64,000 nt of DNA, taken from NCBI GenBank assembly GCA_963819975.1, contig CAWFYE010000003.1, positions 109,126 to 173,125 on the forward strand, read 5' to 3'. How positions within the stretch are numbered: position 1 is the stretch's first letter; each line of letters begins with the position of its first letter. Below are positions 43,915 to 52,137 of the stretch, piece by piece. The notes under the pieces were generated by a model. The model worked only from the letters and a program-made list of their open reading frames with translations, did not search any database and had not been told where the DNA came from. Source of the DNA: Palsa-1392 sp963819975. GTDB taxonomy: Bacteria; Verrucomicrobiota; Verrucomicrobiia; Chthoniobacterales; UBA10450. The position numbers were made by a program, and so were the translations under genes.

Positions 43915-45567
43915 ATGATCGGCGTTGCTGCGAGCGATTCACAAGCGTCTGTTGTTGGCGAATTTTTTCAGCTGTTCAAGACGGCTTGGGAATTCTGCCG
44001 CCCAGGCGTGGCTTACGATGTCGTAATTTGTTCGGAATCAAATCTCCCGGACAACCCGGCGCAATTGACCATCGTTTATGGATCAAAACAGCATCCATCC
44101 GATTCGGAAAAGGGGATTAAGGCTGCTGTTCAACACCGGGGAACAATACTTGTCAACGGCGGAGACCGAATTCCGATCTATGGCGACTGTCTAACGTTCA
44201 CAGGTCCGGGGATTCCCACTTGGCTCACGGAAAATGAAGAAGTTGTCGCGCTGGAGCTTGCCTGCGAGGCCGGAGCCTTCGTCCGTGTTGGATTCGATCT
44301 GTTTGCCGAAATAGAGGGACTGCTCCGCAAGGGCCAGCCGGCAAGCTTCGCGCAGATTCCAACTCTCGAACTGCAGATCGCGCTGCTGCGCGAATTGATT
44401 GTCAGTCGCTCGCTTCAACTTTCTGAAATTCCACCCGTTCCCTCAGGTTACAGGTTTATCGTCTGTCTGACCCATGACGTGGACAATTTTGGAATCAAAA
44501 ATCATCGGTTTGACCATACGATTGTTGGATTTATCTATCGGGCGTTGATCGGCACTTTTCTTGGTTTCTGCACAGGTCGAAAATCGGTCCGGCAGGTGGT
44601 GACGAATTGGAAAGCCGTATTCTCCCTGCCATTCGTCCATCTGGGCCTGGCGAAGGATTTTTGGAAAGCGCTCGACCAGTACGGAAAAATTGAAAATGGA
44701 GCGCCCTCGACATTTTTTGTTATCCCCAAAAAGGGCGACCCAGGGCAGGGTGCCGGTAGCTCTTCTCATAAATGGCGCGCCGCGCGTTACGAGGTCGCGG
44801 AAATCGGAGAGCAGGCTCAGGAACTCATTTCTGCAGGTTGTGAAATCGGTCTCCATGGCATCGACGCCTGGTCCGATACCGCGAAAGGCCGCGCCGAGCT
44901 TGAAATGGTTCGTCAGGTTACCGGTGAATCGGAAATTGGAGTCCGGATGCATTGGCTCTATTTCGACGAGAACGCGCCCGCCCGGCTTGAAAAGGCCGGA
45001 TTCTCCTACGACTCGACGGTTGGTTACAATGAGACTGTCGGTTATCGTGCCGGCACCACGCAGGCCTTTCGACCACTTAACGTGGAGCGACTGATCGAAC
45101 TGCCCTTGCATGTCATGGATACGGCTCTGTTCTATCCCTCCTACATGAATTTGCCGCCCAAACGAGCCAAGGTTGTCCTGGACGAAATGATCGCGAACGT
45201 GATTCGTTTCGGTGGAGTGCTAACCATTAATTGGCATGACCGAAGCCTGGCTCCCGACAGGCTCTGGGATCAGCCCTATATCGACCTGCTGGATGAGTTG
45301 AAGAGCCAGGGGGCGTGGTTTGCGACCGCGTCACAGGCGGTCGCCTGGTTCAAGAAGCGCCGGTCAGCTTCGATCGAGCAAAGAGACTCCGACGAGCCCG
45401 AGGTTGGAGGGGATCAGAGCAATGACAACCTTCCCGGACTGCGCCTTCAACCGCACAAGGCGAGCGCGCTGCAACTGGCTCGTTCCCGGAAGGGCGCATC
45501 TGACACTTCCGTTGCCGAGTTGGTCTTGAGTCGCGCGGCACGGTTGGGTATTGCAACAGTCTCATAA
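43915..45567 (+). CDS. Polysaccharide deacetylase-family protein, large form
   Basis: 550 residues. CLTHDVDNFGI and CEIGLHGIDAWSD carry the NodB-type metal and catalytic signatures (Asp-Asp, His), and GVRMHWLYFDENAPARLEKAGFSYDSTVGYNETVGYRAG is the substrate-lining block seen in long deacetylase-like proteins of surface-polymer loci. The ~165-residue N-terminal domain is not recognised. The end of the protein (from about 475) is low complexity. It may deacetylate the polymer, but the variant signature makes the activity uncertain. Confidence 0.78.
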   Translation: MIGVAASDSQASVVGEFFQLFKTAWEFCRPGVAYDVVICSESNLPDNPAQLTIVYGSKQHPSDSEKGIKAAVQHRGTILVNGGDRIPIYGDCLTFTGPGIPTWLTENEEVVALELACEAGAFVRVGFDLFAEIEGLLRKGQPASFAQIPTLELQIALLRELIVSRSLQLSEIPPVPSGYRFIVCLTHDVDNFGIKNHRFDHTIVGFIYRALIGTFLGFCTGRKSVRQVVTNWKAVFSLPFVHLGLAKDFWKALDQYGKIENGAPSTFFVIPKKGDPGQGAGSSSHKWRAARYEVAEIGEQAQELISAGCEIGLHGIDAWSDTAKGRAELEMVRQVTGESEIGVRMHWLYFDENAPARLEKAGFSYDSTVGYNETVGYRAGTTQAFRPLNVERLIELPLHVMDTALFYPSYMNLPPKRAKVVLDEMIANVIRFGGVLTINWHDRSLAPDRLWDQPYIDLLDELKSQGAWFATASQAVAWFKKRRSASIEQRDSDEPEVGGDQSNDNLPGLRLQPHKASALQLARSRKGASDTSVAELVLSRAARLGIATVS

Positions 45568-45574
45568 GCGAAAT

Positions 45575-46607
45575 ATGGATTCAAAGTCATTGGTGCTGGC
45601 GCAATTCGGCTGTGGATATTGGGGACCTAATTTACTGCGCAACTTCTCCGCCATTTCGGGATGCGAGGTCCGCTACGTGGTTGATTCCAGTCCGGAACGC
45701 CGGGCTTTCGTGGAGACAAGTTTTCCCCGCACGCGCGCAGTGGACTCGATTGAGATCGCGCTGACGGATCCAGAGGTCAGCGGAATCGTCATCGCGACAC
45801 CGGCCGCGAGCCACTTCTGCCTGGCGCAAAAAGCACTCGCGGCAGGCAAGCATGTTTTTGTCGAGAAACCGCTCGCCACCAAGACCAGCGAGGTGGATGA
45901 ACTGGGCCGGTCTGCGCGCGGAGAGGGGCCTGATCGTGATGGCGGGTCACACCTTTATCTACAACGCCGCAGTGCGTTACGTGAAGCAGTTGATCGCTGC
46001 AGGTGAATTGGGTGAAATTCGCTACATCTACAGTCAGCGGCTTAATCTTGGACGGATTCGCGCTGACATTGATGCCCTTTGGAACTTCGCTCCGCACGAC
46101 ATTAGCATCATTCAATATTGGCTTGGAGACATCGAGCCGGTCTCGGTGAACCGGCAGGGTATGGCCTACATGCAGGAGGGGATTGATGACGTTGTATTTC
46201 TAAGTCTCGAATACCCTTCCAGTGTTATCGCCAACATCCATGTCAGCTGGCTCGATCCTCAGAAGGTTCGAAAAATAATCGTCGTCGGCTCGAAGAAAAT
46301 GGTGATTTACGACGACATCGCCGAAAACAAAATCGCGATCTACGACAAGGGCATCGATCGCAAGGCCATTCTTGGGCAAAACATGGACTTCGATCACCCG
46401 CGCCCGCTTCAATTTAACTACCGAAGCGGCGATATTCTGCTTCCGCAGATTCAATTTGCCGAACCGCTTCGTGTCGAGGCGGAGCACTTCCGGGATTGCA
46501 TCTTGGGCGACAGCCAGCCGCTTACTGGGGTCGCGCACGCCCGTGCCGTGGTCTCGATCCTTGAACGGGCCCAGTCACGCAATTTCGCGAGGGAAAGCAC
46601 TTCATGA
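45575..46607 (+). pseudogene. Gfo/Idh/MocA oxidoreductase broken by one frameshift
   Basis: From ATG 45575 the first frame gives FGCGYWGPNLLRNFSAI through HVFVEKPLATKTSEVDEL, the NAD-binding half. The homologous remainder, LRAERGLIVMAGHTFIYNAAVRYVKQL to the C-terminus at 46607, continues one base later in another frame. The junction is near 45905-45925 (one extra base or two missing), and the combined protein matches the intact homologue at 35520-36614 end to end. It is either a recent pseudogene or a sequencing/assembly error. Role expected: C3 oxidation of a UDP-sugar. Overlaps the acetyltransferase gene by 4 bp. Confidence 0.85.
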
Positions 46608-47068
46608 ACGAACCGAATCTACGCGTAGCCGGCATCCTCAACGTTGAGTTCGGTAAGGATGTCACCGTCGTGCAGCCCGTTAATATGTATGGCTGCACGA
46701 TTGGCGACGAATCGTTTGTTGGTCCGTTTGTTGAGATTCAGAAGGACGTTCGCATTGGAAAACGATGCCGTATTCAATCGCACGCCTTCATTTGTGAGTT
46801 GGTATTGATGGGTGACGATTGCTTTATTTCCCACGGAGCAATGTTTATCAATGACCTGTTTGCGATCGGCGGACCGGCCAAAGGGCAGCGCGAGCTCTGG
46901 CGATCCACCAGGCTGGGTAATCATGTCAGCATCGGGACTAACGTGACCGTCCTTCCCGTCACCATCTGCGATCGGGTGGTTGTCGGGGCCGGCAGTGTGG
47001 TTACGAAGGATATCACGGAACCGGGGATCTATGCTGGAAACCCGGCCCGCCTGCTGCGGGGACTTTGA
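46604..47068 (+). CDS. Left-handed beta-helix acyltransferase, WlbB-like
   Basis: 154 residues with repeating hexapeptide motifs (VVQPVNMYGCTIGDESFVGPFVEIQ, VRIGKRCRIQSHAFICE, STRLGNHVSIGTNVTVLPVTI). The end VVVGAGSVVTKDITEPGIYAGNPARLL is the classical cap of the LbH acyltransferase fold. It probably N-acetylates the amino sugar formed by the nearby dehydrogenase/aminotransferase pairs, using acetyl-CoA. ATGA overlap with the preceding frameshifted dehydrogenase. The first four-helix-bundle cassette follows immediately. Confidence 0.88.
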   Translation: MNEPNLRVAGILNVEFGKDVTVVQPVNMYGCTIGDESFVGPFVEIQKDVRIGKRCRIQSHAFICELVLMGDDCFISHGAMFINDLFAIGGPAKGQRELWRSTRLGNHVSIGTNVTVLPVTICDRVVVGAGSVVTKDITEPGIYAGNPARLLRGL

Positions 47069-47075
47069 CGAGAGA

Positions 47076-47566
47076 GATCAGAGATCAGAGGTCAGAGATC
47101 AGAATTCAGCCTTTCCCAAATGTCAGAGATCAGAAGTCAGGGTGAAACGCAGGGGATGGAATGCAGATACGATCCGCAAAGGACTTGATCGTCTATCAAA
47201 AGGCGTACGCCCTTGCGATGGACATTTTCGCGATGAGCAGGGGGTTTCCCGCCGAAGAAAAGTACTCGCTTACCGATCAAATCCGGCGTTCCTCTCGCTC
47301 TGTATGCACGAATCTGCGAGAAGCATGGGCTAAGCGCAGGTATGTGGCCCACTTCGTAAGTAAGCTGACGGACGCCGATGGCGAAAACAGTGAAACTGAA
47401 ACGTGGCTCGATTTCGCTCATGATTGCAAATATCTGTCTCAGCAGAATCACGCATTGTTTGCCGCAGCGTGCCACGAAGTTGGAGCAATGCTCGGAAGCA
47501 TGATTAATAACCCTTCATCGTTCATCCTTGCTCTGCCGTCTGACCGTTGACTTCTGATCTCTTCCG
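47076..47566. mobile_element. Four-helix-bundle cassette 1, bracketed by complementary heptamer arrays
   Basis: Left array 47076-47141: GATCAGA, GATCAGA, GGTCAGA, GATCAGA, ATTCAGC and, after a short break, TGTCAGA, GATCAGA, AGTCAGG. Right array 47532-47566: TCTGCCG, TCTGACC, GTTGACT, TCTGATC, TCTTCCG. TCTGATC and TCTGACC are the reverse complements of GATCAGA and GGTCAGA, so the arrays form imperfect inverted repeats around the gene at 47161-47550. No transposase is present. The same layout occurs at 54301-54797. A mobile unit is inferred, not shown. Confidence 0.55.
47161..47550 (+). CDS. Four-helix-bundle protein, 23S-rRNA-intervening-sequence/Avd-like family
   Basis: 129 residues. IRSAKDLIVYQKAYALAMDIF, EKYSLTDQIRRSSRSVCTNLREAWAKRR and VSKLTDADGENSETETWLDFAHDCKYL are the hallmark segments of the family first noted in intervening sequences of 23S rRNA and related to the Avd accessory protein of diversity-generating retroelements. 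It forms a basic-surfaced four-helix bundle that can bind nucleic acid. No reverse transcriptase or rRNA is nearby. It differs from the copy at 54385-54774 at 18 of the first 123 residues by my alignment. It lies inside cassette 1 and its C-terminal residues run into the right heptamer array. Confidence 0.88.
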   Translation: MQIRSAKDLIVYQKAYALAMDIFAMSRGFPAEEKYSLTDQIRRSSRSVCTNLREAWAKRRYVAHFVSKLTDADGENSETETWLDFAHDCKYLSQQNHALFAAACHEVGAMLGSMINNPSSFILALPSDR

Positions 47567-47574
47567 CCTTTCCA

Positions 47575-48672
47575 ATGAATATCCCTTTCGTTGACCTTCA
47601 CGCTCAATATCTGAGCATCAAGTCGGAAATCGACTCGGCCCTTGCTCAAGTCATCGCCGAGTCTGCTTTCATCCGCGGACCGCATGTCGATGCTTTTGAA
47701 AAAGCCTGGGCCCAAACCGTCGGCGTCAAGCACTGTGTCTCGTGCGCGAACGGCACGGACGCTCTTTACGTTGCGATGCGCGGTCTAGGGATTAAGGCCG
47801 GCGACGAAGTCATTACGAGCGCGCATTCGTGGATTTCTACCACGGAAACGATCACCCAGGCTGGCGGTCGTGTTGTGTTCTGCGACACTGATCCGGAGAC
47901 GTTCACGATCGATCCCGCGCAGATTGAAGCGAGAATTACTTCCGCCACTGTCGGAATCATCCCGGTGCATCTTTATGGCCAGGCGGCGGAGATGGACGCG
48001 ATCATGGCAATTGCCGAGCGGCACAACCTTTGGGTGATTGAAGATTGCGCCCAGGCCCATCTGGCGCGCTACAAAGGACAGATGGTGGGAACGTTCGGTA
48101 GTGCCGCGACTTTTTCATTTTATCCAGGCAAAAACCTGGGAGCCTACGGCGATGCCGGCTGCGCCGTGACCAATGATGAGCGGCTCGCGGATTGGATGGC
48201 GACCTTCGCCCGCCACGGGGGCAAGGGCGAACATGTGATGGAGGGCATTAACAGCCGGATGGACGGTTTCCAGGGCGCTGTTTTGAACGTAAAACTGCCC
48301 CATTTGCAGGCATGGACAGAGGCGCGCCGCAGGGTTGCGGCCCGCTATGACAAACTCTTGGGCGGCCTGAGCGACCTCGTAACGCCCAAGGTCGGGCCGG
48401 ATCGCGACCATGTTTATCATCTCTACGTCATTCGAAGCGAAGCGCGCGACGCTTTGCGGAATCATCTTACCAATGCCGGCATCGCGACGGTCCTGAACTA
48501 TCCGAAAGCCCTCCCTTTTTATCCCGCCTACAGTTACCTGGGTCACGTTCCGGAGGACTTCCCAATCGCCTACGCTAACCAGTCCCGGATCCTGTCGATC
48601 CCGATTTACCCCGAGATGACCGAGGAGATGACCGGATACGTCGCCGATCAGATCGCAGGCTTTGGGAAATGA
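47575..48672 (+). CDS. DegT/DnrJ/EryC1-family PLP aminotransferase (nucleotide-sugar)
   Basis: 365 residues starting MNIPFVDLHAQYLSIKSEI just beyond the right array of cassette 1. PLP lysine K186 in FSFYPGKNLGAYGD; CANGTDALYVAMRGLG, DEVITSAHSWISTTE, VHLYGQAAEMDAI and VIEDCAQAHLARYKG are conserved. With the acetyltransferase at 46604 and the frameshifted dehydrogenase at 45575 it makes a second amination set. It is paralogous, not identical, to the enzyme at 36804. The 3' end touches the composite heptamer tract. Confidence 0.92.
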   Translation: MNIPFVDLHAQYLSIKSEIDSALAQVIAESAFIRGPHVDAFEKAWAQTVGVKHCVSCANGTDALYVAMRGLGIKAGDEVITSAHSWISTTETITQAGGRVVFCDTDPETFTIDPAQIEARITSATVGIIPVHLYGQAAEMDAIMAIAERHNLWVIEDCAQAHLARYKGQMVGTFGSAATFSFYPGKNLGAYGDAGCAVTNDERLADWMATFARHGGKGEHVMEGINSRMDGFQGAVLNVKLPHLQAWTEARRRVAARYDKLLGGLSDLVTPKVGPDRDHVYHLYVIRSEARDALRNHLTNAGIATVLNYPKALPFYPAYSYLGHVPEDFPIAYANQSRILSIPIYPEMTEEMTGYVADQIAGFGK

Positions 48673-48797
48673 GAAAGCAGAAAGCAGAAAGCGGAAAGCA
48701 GAAAGCTGAAAGCAGAAAGCTGAAAGCTGAAATTCTGCCCTCTGACCTCTGACCTCTGCCCTCTGACCTCTGACCTCTGCCCTCCGCCCTCTGACTA
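48672..48797. repeat. Composite heptamer tract: 9 AGAAAGC-type then 9 CTGACCT-type units
   Basis: 126 bp of uninterrupted period-7 sequence. 48672-48734 reads AGAAAGC with GG/TG variants, the last unit TGAAATT. 48735-48797 reads CTGCCCT / CTGACCT in a repeating pattern, last CCGCCCT and CTGACTA. It starts on the stop codon of the aminotransferase and ends 3 bp before the start of the O-antigen ligase pseudogene. The right half is the same heptamer family that flanks the four-helix-bundle cassettes. Confidence 0.92.
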
Positions 48798-48800
48798 GAC

Positions 48801-50191
48801 ATGCCTCCTTTTCTCGCAGCCCTCCTTACCTGCGGATTCATTGCCTTTCTTTTCAGGCGCGACAGTCGAGAAAGGCCCAACATCACCGGGGCGCTTTGGA
48901 TTCCGCTCCTGTGGTTGCTGATCATTTCTTCCCGATTCCCTTCCGAATGGCTTGCGCTTTTCGGTTTGAACGTCGGCGGGGCTTCGTTGGAGGAAGGGAG
49001 TCCGCTCGACGCGTCCGTTTATTTCGTCTTGATGGCGGCCGGTCTATACGTTCTGCATCAGAGGCGAGTCAGCCTTGCGGTCGTTATGCGGAACAATCAA
49101 TGGCTCACCATATTTCTTCTCTATTGTCTCATCTCCATTATCTGGTCCGACTTTCCCGTCGTGGCTCTAAAGCGATGGATCAAGGTGCTCGGGCACCCGA
49201 TCATGGCGCTAATCGTTTTTACAGAGCCGGATCCGGAGGAAGCCTTGATCCGACTGATGAAAAGGTGTGCCTACGTCATCCTTCCGGTTTCGATTCTGTT
49301 CCTCAAATATTTTCCCCAGTGGGGCCGCGGATTCGATCCCTGGAGTGGGGCGGCTGTGAATACAGGCATCACGACAAATAAGAATTTGTTGGGCTGCATT
49401 TGCATGATCCTGGGTTTCTTCCTCTTCTGGTATCTCCTCCAGAACCTGGCATGCTGAGAGAAGCCAACGCAGGAGAAGCGAGCTTATTCTGACTGCAGGG
49501 TTATTGGTCATGGTTTGGTGGCTTCTTTCGATGGCTCACAGCTCCACCTCGCTCGTCTCGCTGTTTGTCGGTGTGTTAATGGTCGTGTTGCTTGGGCTGC
49601 GCTTCGTAAACAAGCGCTTTATCGGCACATATTTGATTGGCGGAGTGCTTGTATTGACGGTCGCCGAGATGACGTTTGGGATTTATGCGAGCGCCATCAG
49701 GTTGCTGGGAAAGGATCCCACTTTGACCGACAGAACCTTGCTTTGGAGTGATATCCTGAAAATCGACTTCAGTCCGCTTTTTGGAACCGGGTTTGAAAGC
49801 TTTTGGCTGGGAAAGCGTTTGGACATACTCTGGGCAACACGCTGGTGGCACCCGACCGAGGCTCACAACGGTTATCTTGAAACCTACATAAATTTGGGGC
49901 TGGTTGGGCTTTTCTTGTTGATCGCATTGCTCATCGCGACCTTTTGGAAGGGACGTCGGGAACTCTTGCAGAACTTCGAATTGGGGCGGTTCCGTCTCGG
50001 TTTTCTGGCCGTAGTGATAGCTATACAATTGGACCGAGGCGACTTTTAAGTCGTTGAGCCCGGTCTGGTTAGTTTTTTACCTCATTGCGCTGGATTATCC
50101 GTGGCAGCTGCATTCTCCCGTGACGGAAACGACGGAGCCCGATGGCCAGGAAGAAGAAAGATTGCTCGCAGGGATGGTCGAGTCTCGCTGA
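48801..50191 (+). pseudogene. O-antigen ligase/polymerase (Wzy/WaaL-like) with two frameshifts
   Basis: Three consecutive frames together make a complete ~462-residue, many-helix O-antigen ligase-like protein. Part 1 (48801-49457) ends FFLFWYLLQNLAC, part 2 continues from about 49442 (ELILTAGLLVMVWWLLSMAHSST and the large periplasmic loop with RWWHPTEAHNGYLETYINLGLVG), and part 3 from about 50028 (NWTEATFKSLSPVWLVFYLIAL) to a stop at 50191. Each junction needs one base skipped (or two inserted). The three-part fit makes an inactivated or mis-sequenced polymerase/ligase gene likely. This would be the only polymerase in the locus. Confidence 0.85.
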
Positions 50192-50264
50192 GGGAATCAT
50201 TTCGCCGGGAGGCCGGTGGTAGAGCCGCGTAAAGGGCAGTCCTCGCATCTACGCGAAAAATACA

Positions 50265-51332
50265 ATGGACAGCGAACACTTTATCCAACCGGGCGATCGT
50301 GTTCTCGTCACTGGTGCAAATGGTTTCATTGGCGCGCAGGTGGTCCGGACTTTGCTCGAACGCGGCTTTTCGAATTTGCGTTGTTTCGTAAGGCCCTCGA
50401 GCAAAATCGAAAAACTCCAAAGGATTATCGACGGATGCGACGGAGCCAGAGGGGTTGATATTATCTCCGGCGATTTGCTTTCACGCGATGATTGCCGAAA
50501 AGCCGCGCAAGGTGCCTCGGTCATTATTCATTTGGCGGCTGGATTCGACAAATCCTTTGCCGGCGCATTTATGAACTCCGCGCTGGCCACGCGGAATCTT
50601 ATTGAAGCCTTTCTTGAGCTTGGGCAGCCGAAGCGGTTCCTGAACGTCAGTTCGTTTGCCGTTTATTCCAACCTGGAGATGGACCGTGGCTCTCTCCTCG
50701 ATGAGGATTGTCCGCTCGAAGACGCCCCGCAGGAACGCCAGGACGCCTACGCATACGGCAAGCTCAAACAGGAGGAACTCGTTCGCGAATACGGGCGGAC
50801 CAGCGGACTCCCCTACGTCATCGTGCGGCCGGGCGCGGTTTTCGGTCCCGGCAAGCCCGATCTAAGCGGGCGCGTCGGCATCGACACGTTTGGCTTTTTT
50901 ATCCACCTCGGCGGCTCCAACGAGCTGCCTCTTACCTTTGTCGATAACTGTGCTGACGCCATCGTCCTCGCCGCGCTCAAGCCTGGCGTAGACCAGGAGA
51001 TTTTCAATATCGTCGATGACGAGCGACTCACCAGTCGCGAGTTTCTCTCCGCTGTGAAGAAGGCGAAGAACTTCTTCTCTATCAGTGTCCCTTATCCGCT
51101 GGCCTACCTTGGTTCCCTCTTATGGGAAAGCTATTCCAAGAGATCTGGTGGGCAATTGCCGGCGGTTTTCAATCGCCGCCGTGCCGCCGCCGAGTGGAAA
51201 GGCAACCGGTTTTCGAATCGACGCCTTCACGAACGCCTCGGCTGGGAGCCCAGGGTGACGATGAAAGACGCGATGGCCGCGTTCCTGGAACAGTTCGAGT
51301 CGGCGAAGTCAGAGGAAGCGTTGAGGCGCTGA
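50265..51332 (+). CDS. NAD(P)-dependent extended SDR, epimerase/dehydratase family
   Basis: 355 residues. Rossmann motif VLVTGANGFIG (13-23), LAAGFDKSF, LNVSSFAVYSN and YAYGKLKQEE (the YxxxK pair) then RPGAVFGPGK form the extended SDR pattern of nucleotide-sugar epimerases and dehydratases or dihydroflavonol reductase-like enzymes. Which sugar is used cannot be told. The gene is preceded by the O-antigen ligase pseudogene and followed by a heptamer tract and a truncated dehydrogenase. Confidence 0.9.
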   Translation: MDSEHFIQPGDRVLVTGANGFIGAQVVRTLLERGFSNLRCFVRPSSKIEKLQRIIDGCDGARGVDIISGDLLSRDDCRKAAQGASVIIHLAAGFDKSFAGAFMNSALATRNLIEAFLELGQPKRFLNVSSFAVYSNLEMDRGSLLDEDCPLEDAPQERQDAYAYGKLKQEELVREYGRTSGLPYVIVRPGAVFGPGKPDLSGRVGIDTFGFFIHLGGSNELPLTFVDNCADAIVLAALKPGVDQEIFNIVDDERLTSREFLSAVKKAKNFFSISVPYPLAYLGSLLWESYSKRSGGQLPAVFNRRRAAAEWKGNRFSNRRLHERLGWEPRVTMKDAMAAFLEQFESAKSEEALRR

Positions 51333-51341
51333 CTCCATTCC

Positions 51342-51383
51342 TCTGTCCTCCGTCATCTGACTTCTGACCTCTGACCTCTGACC
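51342..51383. repeat. TCTGACC-type heptamer tract
   Basis: TCTGTCC, TCCGTCA, TCTGACT and three TCTGACC units, ending one base before the start of the truncated dehydrogenase gene, so it occupies the ribosome-binding region. Confidence 0.85.
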
Positions 51384-51384
51384 T

Positions 51385-52083
51385 ATGGAACCGATGCTAC
51401 GTGTTGCCATTATTGGCTGCGGAAAGATTGCCGATCAGCACGTCCAAGCCATCACGCGCATTCGTGACTGCGAAATCGTCGCGGCATGTGATCGTGAGAG
51501 ACTTATGGCAGAACAGCTTGCCGAGCGTTTCAAGATTGCCGGCATTTTTTCCGACACACTGGAGATGTTGCAGGCCGTCTCGCCCGATGTCGTTCACATC
51601 ACAACCCCACCGCAGGGGCATTTTCCGCTGGCAAAGTTGTGCCTCGAAGCCGGGTGTCACATTTACCTGGAAAAACCATTCACCGTTACGGCTGCGGAAG
51701 CGGAGGAATTGATCATGCTCGCGGAAAGCAAAGAGCTGAAGGTCACCGCCGGCCATAATTATCAGTTTACTTTGGAAATGATGGAAATGCGCCGGCTTGT
51801 AACCGCGGGCTTTATTGGAGAAAGGCCCGTTCATCTGGAGAGTTATTGGTCATACGACTTAAGCGATGCAAGCTACGTCGGACCGATTCTCGGTAGCAAC
51901 AAGCATTGGGTGCGCCAGTTGCCCGGCCAGCTTTTTCACAATCTCATCAGCCATGGAATCGCCAGGCTCGCCGAGTTTTTGGATGACGACGTCGAGATTA
52001 GCGCACACGCGCATCAGAGCGAACGACTGCGCAGGCGGAGAAGTAGTGTTGCTTCCATGGCGAGATTGATGGAGAGGTCCTGA
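51385..52083 (+). pseudogene. Gfo/Idh/MocA oxidoreductase truncated at the 3' end
   Basis: 232 codons from ATG 51385 (or 51394). VAIIGCGKIADQHVQAI, VAACDRERLMAEQLAERF, HIYLEKPFTVTAAEAEEL with the EKP motif and GHNYQFTLEMMEM are intact, as is the SHGIARLAEFLDDDVEI block. After about residue 212 the sequence becomes basic and unlike the family (RRRRSSVASM), and the C-terminal sheet of roughly 100 residues is missing. A degenerate heptamer-like run (about 52103-52140, with TGTCCTC, AGTCCTT, CTGTCCT) lies at the broken end. Probably non-functional. Confidence 0.8.
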
Positions 52084-52137
52084 TGTCTATTGTATCGTAC
52101 AGTGTCCTCAGTCCTTTGATCGGCTGACGTCTGTCCT

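Noticed and set aside
47161..47550. Annotation as 'ribosomal protein S23'
   Set aside because: The family has been misnamed so because copies occur in 23S rRNA intervening sequences; it is not a ribosomal protein and no rRNA is here.
48672..48797. Repeat array considered as CRISPR
   Set aside because: Units are only 7 bp with no spacers of 25-40 bp and no cas genes nearby.
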